Below are positions 5,184-13,222 of a DNA stretch of 14,913 nucleotides, piece after piece; the first letter of the stretch is position 1; the number at the start of each line of letters is the position of its first letter. The position numbers were made by a program, and so were the translations under genes. The notes below the pieces were generated by a model. It had not been told where the DNA came from, did not search any database, and saw nothing but the letters and a program-made list of their open reading frames with translations. The DNA lies in the NCBI GenBank assembly GCA_016207765.1, contig JACQOY010000124.1:1-14913 (forward strand), read 5' to 3'. The stretch is from Deltaproteobacteria bacterium (GTDB lineage: Bacteria > UBA10199 > SBBF01).

Positions 5184-7997
5184 CAAAAAGCACTGGAAGC
5201 AGTTGGGGGGAGCCAGGGGGCCGGTGCTGTTTCTCCGCTGACTTATCCGGATGATATCAAGAAAAGGGAAGAAGAGGCCGTGGCCGTTTGCCAAGATTTT
5301 TTGAACGATCTTGCGGCTCGACATATCACTTTCACCGGGAATTTGGAGGAAGATAAAGAGAGAATAAAAACGGAATGGAAAAATTATCGGGAAAGAACCA
5401 ACCATGACAAAAAAACAATCGGCCTTGCGGACCAATACATTGCGCGCTGGCTGAACACTGCGGCCAAATTTCCCTCCATAGGGTGGTTAAGGTTGGAACT
5501 GCAAAGGGGACATCTTCAATTGCCATTCGGACTTCTTTTTGCGGCCATCGGTCTTTTTGGCGAGATTTCTTATCTGGGGGGGAAAGAATTGCCATCGGAT
5601 AATCCCATCCTTGTGGCCGTATTTGCTTTGGCCGGAACCGATATGGCCGGTGTCAATGAAGATTTGGGAGAGCCGATCGATCTGCGCGAAGCATTGCTGG
5701 GAATTATCGGACAGCTCTATACCACCTCCTTTGCGGACCGTTGGCTTGAAACTCTTCCTCCCTCAAGCCGAGAATTAGGCAAAAGTGTTTTTTGTTTTGT
5801 GGCCATGTTGGGTTTGATCCAAAGCCTTCATTTTGGAAACAAAATTATCGGTGTAAGCTGGCCCGAGCAATACCAATACGAAGGGATTGTCGGATTCAAA
5901 CCGATGGTGGAGCAATTGATGCGCTACCTGTTTTCTCATCCCGATATCGGATTCTTGGCGGATGCCTATCACCAGATGCCGAATGTCGGTTCCGAATACA
6001 GTCCCTACCAAAATGTGGCCAGTATTCTCTTTCGTGGAGGATTGGCGGCTCTTATTGTGATGGATGCCTCACAGAATGGCCGTTTTATGGTGGAAGGAGG
6101 CGTAGGCGAATATGTGGTAGGTACCCCCGATCCTTCGGCGTCGACCTCTTTCCAAACCACGGCACTTTATTTGGGACGCAATGATCAAGCCAAGGGTTTT
6201 GCCGGCTTGACCAACGATGCCCTCTTCATGACCGATTTGATTGTTCAAACGACGTCGGATATTTTAAAGGCCGCCGGGCAGGAAAATTCTCCGTTAAAGT
6301 ATATTACTCCCCCCATGGCCCTGGCTTTGGTGACGGGACTTTTTGGATTATTGGTCACCAAGCAGTTAAAGGATAATCCCGGAAAAGCGCTTGATGCGGC
6401 TTCGTTATCCGAACTTCTTCAGGAAAAATATGTTTTGAACATGACAGAGGAGGAATTAACCGCGGCGGCTCAGGAATCGGCCAATGATACTTTTTGGGCG
6501 ATCTTTCTGGGAGGTGTGGAAGGAATGGCGGCAGGTTATTCCAAAAATCGCCGAGCGGTTGTTGATGCCTTTGCCCGAGTGAACCAAATGGCCGGGAGGG
6601 ATTCGACATTGGTTTACACCGCGGCCGAAAGCGCCTACCGCTTTGAGGAGTCGGGACAAGGAGAAGGGGATCAATACAAAGCCATTACCGATACCATGGG
6701 TTTTTTGGGAATTCTGAACACCGTAACCTGTGGCTTTGCCGGTATTGAAGCCGGTTCCGCCGCGGCCCTTTCCAACGGGAAAGATGTTTTGGCTTATGCG
6801 CCGGTCGTTTTGGGTTTGATCGTTAATATAAAGGAATTAGTGGATGCTTATCAAACTCCCAAGGAGGGAGAAATCCAAGCCGTTGGTCACAAGCAAGCCG
6901 TGAATGGTGAGTGGTCCAATTTTTTCAGCTACATTATAACCAGTGCGATTTCCTATTTGATCAGCCGGTGGATTGACCGGCCTCTCAAACTTGAAATGAC
7001 CTTTGATAAAACGTCAGGCCGCTACCGCATTGTTTCCACCGTGAGGTTGAATCCCGGTGGTTTGAGCATGGATGGCCGTTTTGGACCGGTATCCGCCCAG
7101 GAATCCGCCATTGCCAGAGAAATAAGTCAAAAGGAGAGGTTGCTCAGGCAAACGGAAGAGGAGCAAGCTGTTTTGCTGGCAGGCGAAATTCCATCCCCCA
7201 ATGGAGCGGATTCTCGATACTGGCATGAAAGAAGGGCAATGGAATTTGACGGAGAAATCACTGCATTGAGGGAGGATCTGATTCGTTTGAAGGGTTATGC
7301 CGATATGAGTCCATCGCAAATCGCTGTGGATCAGGCATTGACGAGTCAGAAAGAAGTTCTGGAACGTTTGACGGCCCAACTCGACGGGGTCTTGTCCGGA
7401 GAGATAGGCCCCCCGCCAGGGACCAGTGATCCCGAAAAGTGGATTTCGGATACAACACACGATCTTTCCGGACAAATCTTTAGATCCCAGTCGGAGTTGC
7501 TGACCATTGTAGCCGGGCAAGTGGAGGCGGAGCGTGACGCGGTTGGTACTTTGTTGATGTTCCCGGTTCCCTATGATTCCGGCAACGAATTGCACCGCGT
7601 CTTGCTTGCCGAGGAAATTCTTCCCGATTTACGGGCCAGGAGAAAAGAAATTGTGGCGCAATTAGATCAGGTTGGAAGAGATCGCGAAATTCATGTTGAA
7701 AAAAGTCCATATGGACCAGCGAGTCTTTATGGCTTGAAGTTTAACTACGAGCCTCCGACCGAAGAACAATTGGCCGAAATTCGTCGCTTAACGGTGCAAC
7801 GGGATAATCTTGATGCCCAAATCGTTGAGATAGAACATGGGTATGGGTTGGCGGAACTTTATCAGCAAAAAACAGGAATTGATGTCCGGCTCGCAGGAAT
7901 GAATCCTGTCTTTAAAGAGTATCAGCAGGAGCTTGAAAAACAAAAAACGGAATTGATGGCCTTCTCAAATCTGCTCGAGGAGATTAGTCGGGCCTGA
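4800..7997 (+). CDS. Giant paralog A (1065 aa): repeat-built N-terminal module, hydrophobic core, coiled-coil tail; candidate type III substrate
   Basis: No family recognised. Residues 1-128 match paralog B at 122 of 128 positions and consist of about four 35-37-residue helical repeats. After a variable linker, a core of about residues 165-700 has several hydrophobic stretches (near 241-262, 328-350, 506-523, 563-580, 632-657 and 663-677). It shares motifs with B: SWPEQYQ near 351, AKGFA...NDALFMTD near 463, and ESGQGEGDQY near 616. The tail from about 770 is charged and coiled-coil-like, with two copies of a 55-residue repeat. It ends in a conserved GMNPV block that is also present in B. No signal peptide is visible, and no Shine-Dalgarno sequence precedes the ATG. 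A hydrophobic centre with a helical tail resembles the general plan of type III translocators, but this protein is far larger than that family, so translocator or effector remains inference. It is followed 21 bases later by its paralog. Confidence 0.82.
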   Translation: MSELTAEQKGNIKFHLGMGEGAEALTPLMSGETPELKAEQAKAVSDCYTATLNADQCLDDLAAGRLGGAGLALTEDQRKAVADCLTLGLGVDRIAEVIANGSTDPAVQTRAKETAGQIYGRYLATGDVQKALEAVGGSQGAGAVSPLTYPDDIKKREEEAVAVCQDFLNDLAARHITFTGNLEEDKERIKTEWKNYRERTNHDKKTIGLADQYIARWLNTAAKFPSIGWLRLELQRGHLQLPFGLLFAAIGLFGEISYLGGKELPSDNPILVAVFALAGTDMAGVNEDLGEPIDLREALLGIIGQLYTTSFADRWLETLPPSSRELGKSVFCFVAMLGLIQSLHFGNKIIGVSWPEQYQYEGIVGFKPMVEQLMRYLFSHPDIGFLADAYHQMPNVGSEYSPYQNVASILFRGGLAALIVMDASQNGRFMVEGGVGEYVVGTPDPSASTSFQTTALYLGRNDQAKGFAGLTNDALFMTDLIVQTTSDILKAAGQENSPLKYITPPMALALVTGLFGLLVTKQLKDNPGKALDAASLSELLQEKYVLNMTEEELTAAAQESANDTFWAIFLGGVEGMAAGYSKNRRAVVDAFARVNQMAGRDSTLVYTAAESAYRFEESGQGEGDQYKAITDTMGFLGILNTVTCGFAGIEAGSAAALSNGKDVLAYAPVVLGLIVNIKELVDAYQTPKEGEIQAVGHKQAVNGEWSNFFSYIITSAISYLISRWIDRPLKLEMTFDKTSGRYRIVSTVRLNPGGLSMDGRFGPVSAQESAIAREISQKERLLRQTEEEQAVLLAGEIPSPNGADSRYWHERRAMEFDGEITALREDLIRLKGYADMSPSQIAVDQALTSQKEVLERLTAQLDGVLSGEIGPPPGTSDPEKWISDTTHDLSGQIFRSQSELLTIVAGQVEAERDAVGTLLMFPVPYDSGNELHRVLLAEEILPDLRARRKEIVAQLDQVGRDREIHVEKSPYGPASLYGLKFNYEPPTEEQLAEIRRLTVQRDNLDAQIVEIEHGYGLAELYQQKTGIDVRLAGMNPVFKEYQQELEKQKTELMAFSNLLEEISRA
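7131..7514 (+). repeat. Two-copy 55-residue repeat in the tail of paralog A
   Basis: Residues 778-832 (7131-7295) and 851-905 (7350-7514) align, with a 73-residue period. Both start K-E-x-L and carry a helical L-rich stretch. GEI, a Pro/Gly turn, a Trp and a G-x-I heptad-like helix follow in the same order. Paralog B has one weak counterpart (near LALGTIPFD), and its tail is about 145 residues shorter. Copy-number change of this unit may explain the length difference. Confidence 0.55.
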
Positions 7998-8018
7998 CAA
8001 TCCATTTTTTCAAAAATC

Positions 8019-8402
8019 ATGAGTGAACTTACCGCCGAACAGAAAGGAAATATCAAATTTCATCTTGGGATGGGGGAAGGCCCCCAAGCGTTGACTTCCC
8101 TCATGCCCGGGGAGACGGCGGAACTCAAGGCCGAGCAGGCGAAAGCGGTTTCCGATTGTTATACGGCCACCCTCAATGCCGATCAATGTCTGGACGATTT
8201 GGCGGCGGGGCGGTTGGGGGGCGCCGGGTTGGCGTTGACCGAGGATCAGCGCAAAGGAGTGGCCGATTGTCTGACGTTGGGGCTTGGAGTGGATCGTATT
8301 GCGGAAGTGATTGCGAATGGTTCCACCGATCCGGCGGTTCAAACGCGGGCCAAAGAGACGGCGGGACAGATTTATGGACGCTACCTGGCGACGGGGGATG
8401 TG
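8019..8402 (+). repeat. Near-identical 384-bp module, copy 2 (first 128 codons of paralog B)
   Basis: Partner of 4800-5183. The six residue differences are at positions 22, 23, 27, 30, 34 and 80, so five of the six fall in the first 34 residues. Codons 35-128 are almost unchanged even at silent sites. A hand count at 8101-8160 gives 37 G+C of 60. The upstream bases just before the ATG also look alike (AAAATT versus AAAATC), but similarity does not extend far upstream. Confidence 0.9.
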
Positions 8403-10781
8403 GACGCGAGTTTCGGTGGAGTTACTGGAAGTGCATCTGCCAGATTGTCATCTTCCATTCCGGCAAGTCATGGTGTTTCGGCTCCTGATGAAATCAGGGT
8501 GACGGCAACGCCACAGGAGATTGCGGCATTTAAAATCTGCAAAGATTTTTTCAATGAACTGGCCAAGGAAATGACGATGACCGGTGTCAGGGAGGTTGAT
8601 TATAAATCCGTCCAAAAAAAATGGCTGGCTTACAAGGCAAAACATCATGGCGAACCAGGCCTCGAAGATGCGCAGGACACAATCTACCGTGTTTTTGAAA
8701 TTAATGTTGTCGGATGGGATGCCGCCGGTTTTACTCTGGCCGGTATTTTCGTTCTCGATGTTATCCTGGGTTATGTTATTGATCTTCCGTCCGACGACAA
8801 TGTCCTGACGGGGGATGTTTTTTCTCTTCTTGTTTTTGGCCCGATGAACGTCGATCTGAAGGCGATGAATAGAGACCTCGATGGCCCCGTCAATCTCAAC
8901 AAATTTTTCTTCGGGCTTTTGGGGCAGATCTACTACAACCCACTGCTGGACGGATGGCTCAAAACCATTGACGATCCCAATAAGCGCCTTTTGGCAAAGG
9001 ACATCTTTGTGGCCACGGCTCTGGTTGGCATGACAAGCGCCATTGTAGGGCAGAATCAGGTTTTGGACATCTCATGGGCCGAGCGTTATCAAGGCAGTTT
9101 CCGCGACATGGTGCAGTCCCTCGTCAATCTCCTTTATATCAATCCAGGTCTCGGAATCGTTCCGCAGGAACATCGATGGATGCCCGAGGTTGATCCGGAA
9201 GCGCACTGGGGTTACAACACCGCCAGTTTCGCCCTCCGCGGGGCTTTAGCAATCCAACTCTATCTGGGCGCTCGTGCCGATGCCCGCCAACATATTCAGG
9301 GTGAGATCCAGCAAAAAATAATCGGCCAACTCGATTCGGAAGAACATTTGGATGAAAATTTCCGTGTCACTTCATATGTTATCAGTGAAAACCATAGCGC
9401 CAAAGGGTTTGCCAGTGGCATGAACGATGCGCTGTTTATGTCCGATATGATCATCCAAACAGCCGAAGATGTAATGCAGTTGTCCCATAACGACAATCGA
9501 ACGGTTTCCAAAATTACTCCTCTTGCCGCCTTCGCCGTTACAACGGCAACTTTTGGTTTATTGATCTCGAAAGATTTTCACGATAATCCGGCTCAGGCGA
9601 TGGATTTAAACGAAACGGGTGGGTCGCTGGAAGATTTTGTCGAAAAATATCGGCTTAATCAACGGCCCGCAGGTCTTGAAGACGCGGCCCAGAAAGCGGC
9701 TGATGAGACGGCATTGGCTTTCCTGCTCGGTGGCCTCGAATCACTTGGAGCGGCCTATTCGACCAATAGAAGCGATGTCGTGGATGCCTTCATGCAGGTA
9801 AACCGGATGATCCCGCGTAATTTTGCACACCGTTATACCGCCCTGGATGCAACACGGGATTTCGCCGAGTCGGGTCAGGAGACGGGCGATCAGTATGACA
9901 GTATCAACCGCATCATGGATTCGTTGTCCATTGTAGACATACCGGTATCGGCTTGGGCAGGGTTTGAAGCCGGTTCGACCGCGGCCCTTTCAGGCAAGCC
10001 TTATACCCCCGAATATTGGCCCGCCTACATGGGCTTTGCCTTAAATATTTATTACCTATCTAAGGCCTATGAGCATGCGGGAGAGAAAGAATGGGCCCCC
10101 GTTATTGAAGCGCAGTGGACAAATTTCGGGGTTTATACGGCAACTGCATCCGTATCTTATGCCATGAGCCGTCTTTTGGGGCATCCTTTTGATTTCAAGT
10201 TTGAGTTTGATGCGGGCCGATATCGGGTCAGAGGAGACTTGGGTCCGAATGGTGCCGGTTTGATTGCCGGTGTCTCATTCGATAACAACAACGGTGAAGA
10301 GTATAATCCAGCACACGAATCGGGAAGGGTGCAAATCTTTTTGGCAAAAAAGGAACAGGAATGGCATGAGGTTTCGGAAAAGATCGCGGGGCTTTCGCCG
10401 GATGACTCTCAAGTGACCGTTCTGCTCGATCGACAAAGGGAGATTGCCGAGGCGATGGCAATCCAGCAAATTGAATCACTTCGTCTGGAGGAAGAAACCC
10501 TGAACGTACAAATTGGTCGGCTCAATGCCGTTTTGGCTTTGGGTACAATCCCCTTCGATTCCAGGGATGATCAGCAGATTGCCCTTTTACGCCATGTCCT
10601 GAATGCGGGGGACGATATCCCCGACAATATGCTTGTTGCCCGTTGTCGTGAAAAAACCGGAGTCGATGTCATGATCAGCGGGATGAACCCGGTATTAAAA
10701 AAATATCGAGCTTCCCTGGAAATCCAGCAACGCCAACTGGCTGTGTTATCGGGCATGCTTGCCGGCGTTTTGCCTGCTTAG
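8019..10781 (+). CDS. Giant paralog B (920 aa): same N-terminal module, diverged core, shorter tail; candidate type III substrate
   Basis: No family recognised; it is a tandem paralog of the preceding gene. Residues 1-128 are nearly identical to A. Residues 129-155 form an unrelated Ser/Ala-rich linker. From about residue 160 the core is clearly homologous but diverged. Shared blocks lie almost at the same residue numbers as in A: SWAERYQ near 351, AKGFASGMNDALFMSD near 461, and ESGQETGDQY near 616. Hydrophobic stretches recur, for example FTLAGIFVLDVILGYVI near 238. The helical tail lacks the duplicated 55-residue unit but keeps the terminal GVDV...SGMNPVLKKY block. The ATG follows only 21 bases after the stop of A, with no Shine-Dalgarno sequence but an A-rich CAAAAATC lead. 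Co-transcription with A is likely. A shared secretion or chaperone-docking module with different bodies is the simplest inference. Confidence 0.82.
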   Translation: MSELTAEQKGNIKFHLGMGEGPQALTSLMPGETAELKAEQAKAVSDCYTATLNADQCLDDLAAGRLGGAGLALTEDQRKGVADCLTLGLGVDRIAEVIANGSTDPAVQTRAKETAGQIYGRYLATGDVDASFGGVTGSASARLSSSIPASHGVSAPDEIRVTATPQEIAAFKICKDFFNELAKEMTMTGVREVDYKSVQKKWLAYKAKHHGEPGLEDAQDTIYRVFEINVVGWDAAGFTLAGIFVLDVILGYVIDLPSDDNVLTGDVFSLLVFGPMNVDLKAMNRDLDGPVNLNKFFFGLLGQIYYNPLLDGWLKTIDDPNKRLLAKDIFVATALVGMTSAIVGQNQVLDISWAERYQGSFRDMVQSLVNLLYINPGLGIVPQEHRWMPEVDPEAHWGYNTASFALRGALAIQLYLGARADARQHIQGEIQQKIIGQLDSEEHLDENFRVTSYVISENHSAKGFASGMNDALFMSDMIIQTAEDVMQLSHNDNRTVSKITPLAAFAVTTATFGLLISKDFHDNPAQAMDLNETGGSLEDFVEKYRLNQRPAGLEDAAQKAADETALAFLLGGLESLGAAYSTNRSDVVDAFMQVNRMIPRNFAHRYTALDATRDFAESGQETGDQYDSINRIMDSLSIVDIPVSAWAGFEAGSTAALSGKPYTPEYWPAYMGFALNIYYLSKAYEHAGEKEWAPVIEAQWTNFGVYTATASVSYAMSRLLGHPFDFKFEFDAGRYRVRGDLGPNGAGLIAGVSFDNNNGEEYNPAHESGRVQIFLAKKEQEWHEVSEKIAGLSPDDSQVTVLLDRQREIAEAMAIQQIESLRLEEETLNVQIGRLNAVLALGTIPFDSRDDQQIALLRHVLNAGDDIPDNMLVARCREKTGVDVMISGMNPVLKKYRASLEIQQRQLAVLSGMLAGVLPA

Positions 10782-10827
10782 AATTGACTCACAATAAATA
10801 AGTACTCAAACCTTTTATCCAAGTATC

Positions 10828-10856
10828 TTGACGTTTTGACCGAGAAAAGCCATACG
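10828..10856 (+). promoter_or_regulatory. Candidate promoter for the 284-aa gene and HExxH pair
   Basis: TTGACG (10828-10833), a 17-base spacer and CATACG (10851-10856) precede the 10883 start. The -35 is good and the -10 is weak. The gap of about 100 bases after paralog B holds no terminator hairpin, so read-through is also possible. Confidence 0.35.
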
Positions 10857-10870
10857 TGCCTTCAAAATAG

Positions 10871-10877
10871 AAAGGAG
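10871..10877 (+). promoter_or_regulatory. Strong ribosome binding site AAAGGAG
   Basis: AAAGGAG sits five bases before the ATG at 10883 and fixes that start over the later in-frame ATG at codon 4. It is the only near-consensus Shine-Dalgarno sequence in the window, in contrast to the SD-less starts of the giant paralogs. Confidence 0.75.
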
Positions 10878-10882
10878 CTTAT

Positions 10883-11737
10883 ATGGGAGACATGGAGTCA
10901 GAAGCGAGTTACATTCGAGCACTGGGATCATTGGATCAGCAATGTTTAACACAACCTTTGCCCCCCGATGGTATTCCTTCTTCTTTTTTTCGTACTATTC
11001 CAACTGACCCTCGTCCCGGCGAAGACCCGGGACAAACTCAGGCACGCTTAAAACAGGAACTACTTAACGAGGTAACAAACTACAATCCTCAAGCGGGGCT
11101 TCAACAGATGGCCGATGAGGCTAAATGGGAGGAGGAAGTTGAAAAATTTACACGACTTGCCGATAAATATAGCAATGCTTTCTGTCAGGGGCAACGGAGT
11201 CTCCAAGAAACTATTAGTGAAAAACTGGATGAACTCCGCGCACGTTCCAATAGTGTTTTTGATCAGCAGGCTTCAGCCAGAGCCCAAGAAATGCAGAGAG
11301 CCGGCTTAGGTTCAGTGACTACTAACTCTCCAGACAGGCTGATGCGACTTGTAACTGTTGCGGATCCTATGGAAAAGTTTAAGGGCGCCGTGAGCCGATG
11401 GCAGATAGCTCCCGGCAATGGCGAGGATGTGCTGTTTGAAGAAGATTGGTCCCGCAAATCTCTCGATATGTTGCCAAAAGAATATTACATATTTAATTTC
11501 ATGGCATCGGTTGCCGAATATGTGGGGGCAAGTTATCTTTTTAAGGAATATATGATGCCTTGTGTTCCGGGAGAAGAGTATGCGTTCTACCGTTATCGTG
11601 ACGATCATTTAGGCCAGGCTGAAAAGGAGCCTTTTGAAATCTCGTGCGGAGAGACAAAATATATCAAGTTGGGCAAGGGTTCATTGAGGGTGCCGGCCCG
11701 GTTAATTGGGGAATACGAAACCGATGTGCGCCCCTGA
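10883..11737 (+). CDS. Orphan 284-aa protein paired with the HExxH protein
   Basis: Not recognised. The first 50 or so residues are Pro/Ser/Gln-rich and probably disordered, as type III secreted proteins often are. About residues 75-145 are charged and helical (KWEEEVEKFTRLADKYSN onward), likely coiled coil. The C-terminal third, with YYIFNFMASVAEYVGASYLF and a KYIKLGKGSLRVPARL strand-like end, looks like a folded alpha/beta domain. It has no membrane helix or signal peptide. The start is set by a strong SD. The next gene begins six bases after the stop without its own SD, so translation is probably coupled. Base composition is lower in G+C than upstream. It could be a partner, chaperone or immunity protein of the neighbour, or an effector itself; the sequence does not decide. 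Confidence 0.78.
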   Translation: MGDMESEASYIRALGSLDQQCLTQPLPPDGIPSSFFRTIPTDPRPGEDPGQTQARLKQELLNEVTNYNPQAGLQQMADEAKWEEEVEKFTRLADKYSNAFCQGQRSLQETISEKLDELRARSNSVFDQQASARAQEMQRAGLGSVTTNSPDRLMRLVTVADPMEKFKGAVSRWQIAPGNGEDVLFEEDWSRKSLDMLPKEYYIFNFMASVAEYVGASYLFKEYMMPCVPGEEYAFYRYRDDHLGQAEKEPFEISCGETKYIKLGKGSLRVPARLIGEYETDVRP

Positions 11738-11743
11738 TGTCAT

Positions 11744-13210
11744 ATGACCGAACTAAATCCCGCCGTTCCCCAGGGTGTGAATCTTTTCACTCTTTTTCTT
11801 AAATCCGATAGTGTCCGTACCTCGATCGAGAAAGAGATCATTCAAATAGGCCAGTGCGGCAATAGCAATTATTTGGAAGTTTCAGATTTTTCAGATTCGG
11901 CCTGTTTCCGGCCTACTTCAACGACCGTACAATTAACGGCTGAAGATTATTACAAGGATTATCGCAAGCGTCTTATCGCTTCTATCGTAGGTCAACAGTT
12001 TCTTTCCCCATCCTTCGAGAAACCAAAGATCGACTTGACCAAGTTGACCGACGTTATTGTCCGATACTCACCGAATGTAACAGATCTTTATACGATGATT
12101 AGTACCCTGGCTACCGTCATGAAAAAACAGGCGTCAATGAATGAAAATGGGCTTCTGCTACTAGTTATGCTTTGGGTTATTCTTGCCAATTTAAAGGAGG
12201 CTCACCAACAATGGATTGCCAAAGGACAAAGTCCTGTCCTGCCTCAAAATGAAATGGATGCTTATTTTGCGAATGCCTTTAAAAACTTGGACTGTGGAGC
12301 CATTGGCATCGGTGTATTGTCTTCTGACAACGAAGGATTTGTAGGGGGAATGTATGATGGAATGACAAATAAGATATTGTTCCCCATGAAGTATATTTCC
12401 GATGTTCTAGCTCAACCGGATTATGAGGAAGTTCCAATTGAGCAAACCGTAATTCATGAGTTTTTTCATGCTTACCATGATTCTTTGAAGGAAAAGATAG
12501 ACCGTCCGACCGAAGAGGCAAAAGCACATCTGTTTGACCAAAAAGCGATGACCATACTCTGGGGAGAAGATCGTGTTCGTGAAAGTTGTCAGTATCATCT
12601 GACAGCAATCAAGGATATCTTCAGCAAGAGATTGGCCGAAATTCCTAGCGGCTTAAATACCCCTCTTAGATACTTTTTGGAAAGCATGAACTCACGAGTC
12701 CATTCCACGGACCCCGTTAAAAACATCTCTTTGTTGACATCTCACGATCAATTAGCCGTCGATACAGCTATGAGTGAATTGAAAACAGGGGCCCCGGACA
12801 ATCATGGAAGGTTGGCTATTCGCAGGGCACTGGCCCAAGGTCAGACTTACACAGCATTTTTTAAAGAAATAATTAATTTTGAAAAACAAGTCTGGATGCA
12901 ACCGACAAAAGATCTTCAACCCGTTTTACGCAAACGGTATCGCGACTTGCCCTTGCCACGAGTGACGTTCAGTTATCCCCCCTTTAATGAATATCTCAGG
13001 ACATCTGAGTACAAGGGACATTACAATGAAGCACGCACCCAATATATATACGCCGCCGCTTTTGAGTATTATGTCATCACGTCAATTGATGGCAGGGAAA
13101 AATCAGAGCCTTTATTGGGTGATATCTTTCAGAAACTGATGAGCGATGACATGGTTCAGTCATGGTCTTACGACATATTGGAGTATAATGGGATTACGGC
13201 GCTTCCATAA
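11744..13210 (+). CDS. Putative zinc metalloprotease with HEFFH motif (488 aa), candidate effector
   Basis: Residues 235-246 read TVIHEFFHAYHD, a zincin signature. His238 and His242 would bind zinc and Glu239 would be the catalytic base. Possible third ligands are His245, Asp246, Glu257, Glu258, His262 or Asp265, so the clan cannot be fixed. The metzincin HExxHxxGxxH form is absent. There is no Sec signal peptide. One short hydrophobic stretch (residues 136-148, GLLLLVMLWVILA) is probably a buried helix. The ATG lies six bases after the preceding stop and lacks an SD. Rare-looking codons (ATA, TTA, CTA) and low G+C (hand counts 23 of 60 at 12121-12180 and 26 of 60 at 12601-12660) set it apart from the genes upstream. 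Type III effectors of the zinc-protease kind exist (NleC, NleD), which with the sctU context makes an effector role plausible. A cytoplasmic or housekeeping protease is the alternative. Confidence 0.8.
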   Translation: MTELNPAVPQGVNLFTLFLKSDSVRTSIEKEIIQIGQCGNSNYLEVSDFSDSACFRPTSTTVQLTAEDYYKDYRKRLIASIVGQQFLSPSFEKPKIDLTKLTDVIVRYSPNVTDLYTMISTLATVMKKQASMNENGLLLLVMLWVILANLKEAHQQWIAKGQSPVLPQNEMDAYFANAFKNLDCGAIGIGVLSSDNEGFVGGMYDGMTNKILFPMKYISDVLAQPDYEEVPIEQTVIHEFFHAYHDSLKEKIDRPTEEAKAHLFDQKAMTILWGEDRVRESCQYHLTAIKDIFSKRLAEIPSGLNTPLRYFLESMNSRVHSTDPVKNISLLTSHDQLAVDTAMSELKTGAPDNHGRLAIRRALAQGQTYTAFFKEIINFEKQVWMQPTKDLQPVLRKRYRDLPLPRVTFSYPPFNEYLRTSEYKGHYNEARTQYIYAAAFEYYVITSIDGREKSEPLLGDIFQKLMSDDMVQSWSYDILEYNGITALP

Positions 13211-13222
13211 CTCACCGCGTAT

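Noticed and set aside
4937..5254. Alternative plus-frame open reading in the module, repeated at 8156-8488
   Set aside because: It is conserved only because the DNA is nearly identical. Six of the roughly eight differences in this stretch are silent in the main frame, which supports that frame.
4752..5435. Antisense open frame across the start of paralog A, with a similar one at 8010-8342
   Set aside because: The resemblance between the two follows automatically from the near-identical 128-codon module, so it is not independent evidence of coding. The G+C-rich module keeps several frames open.
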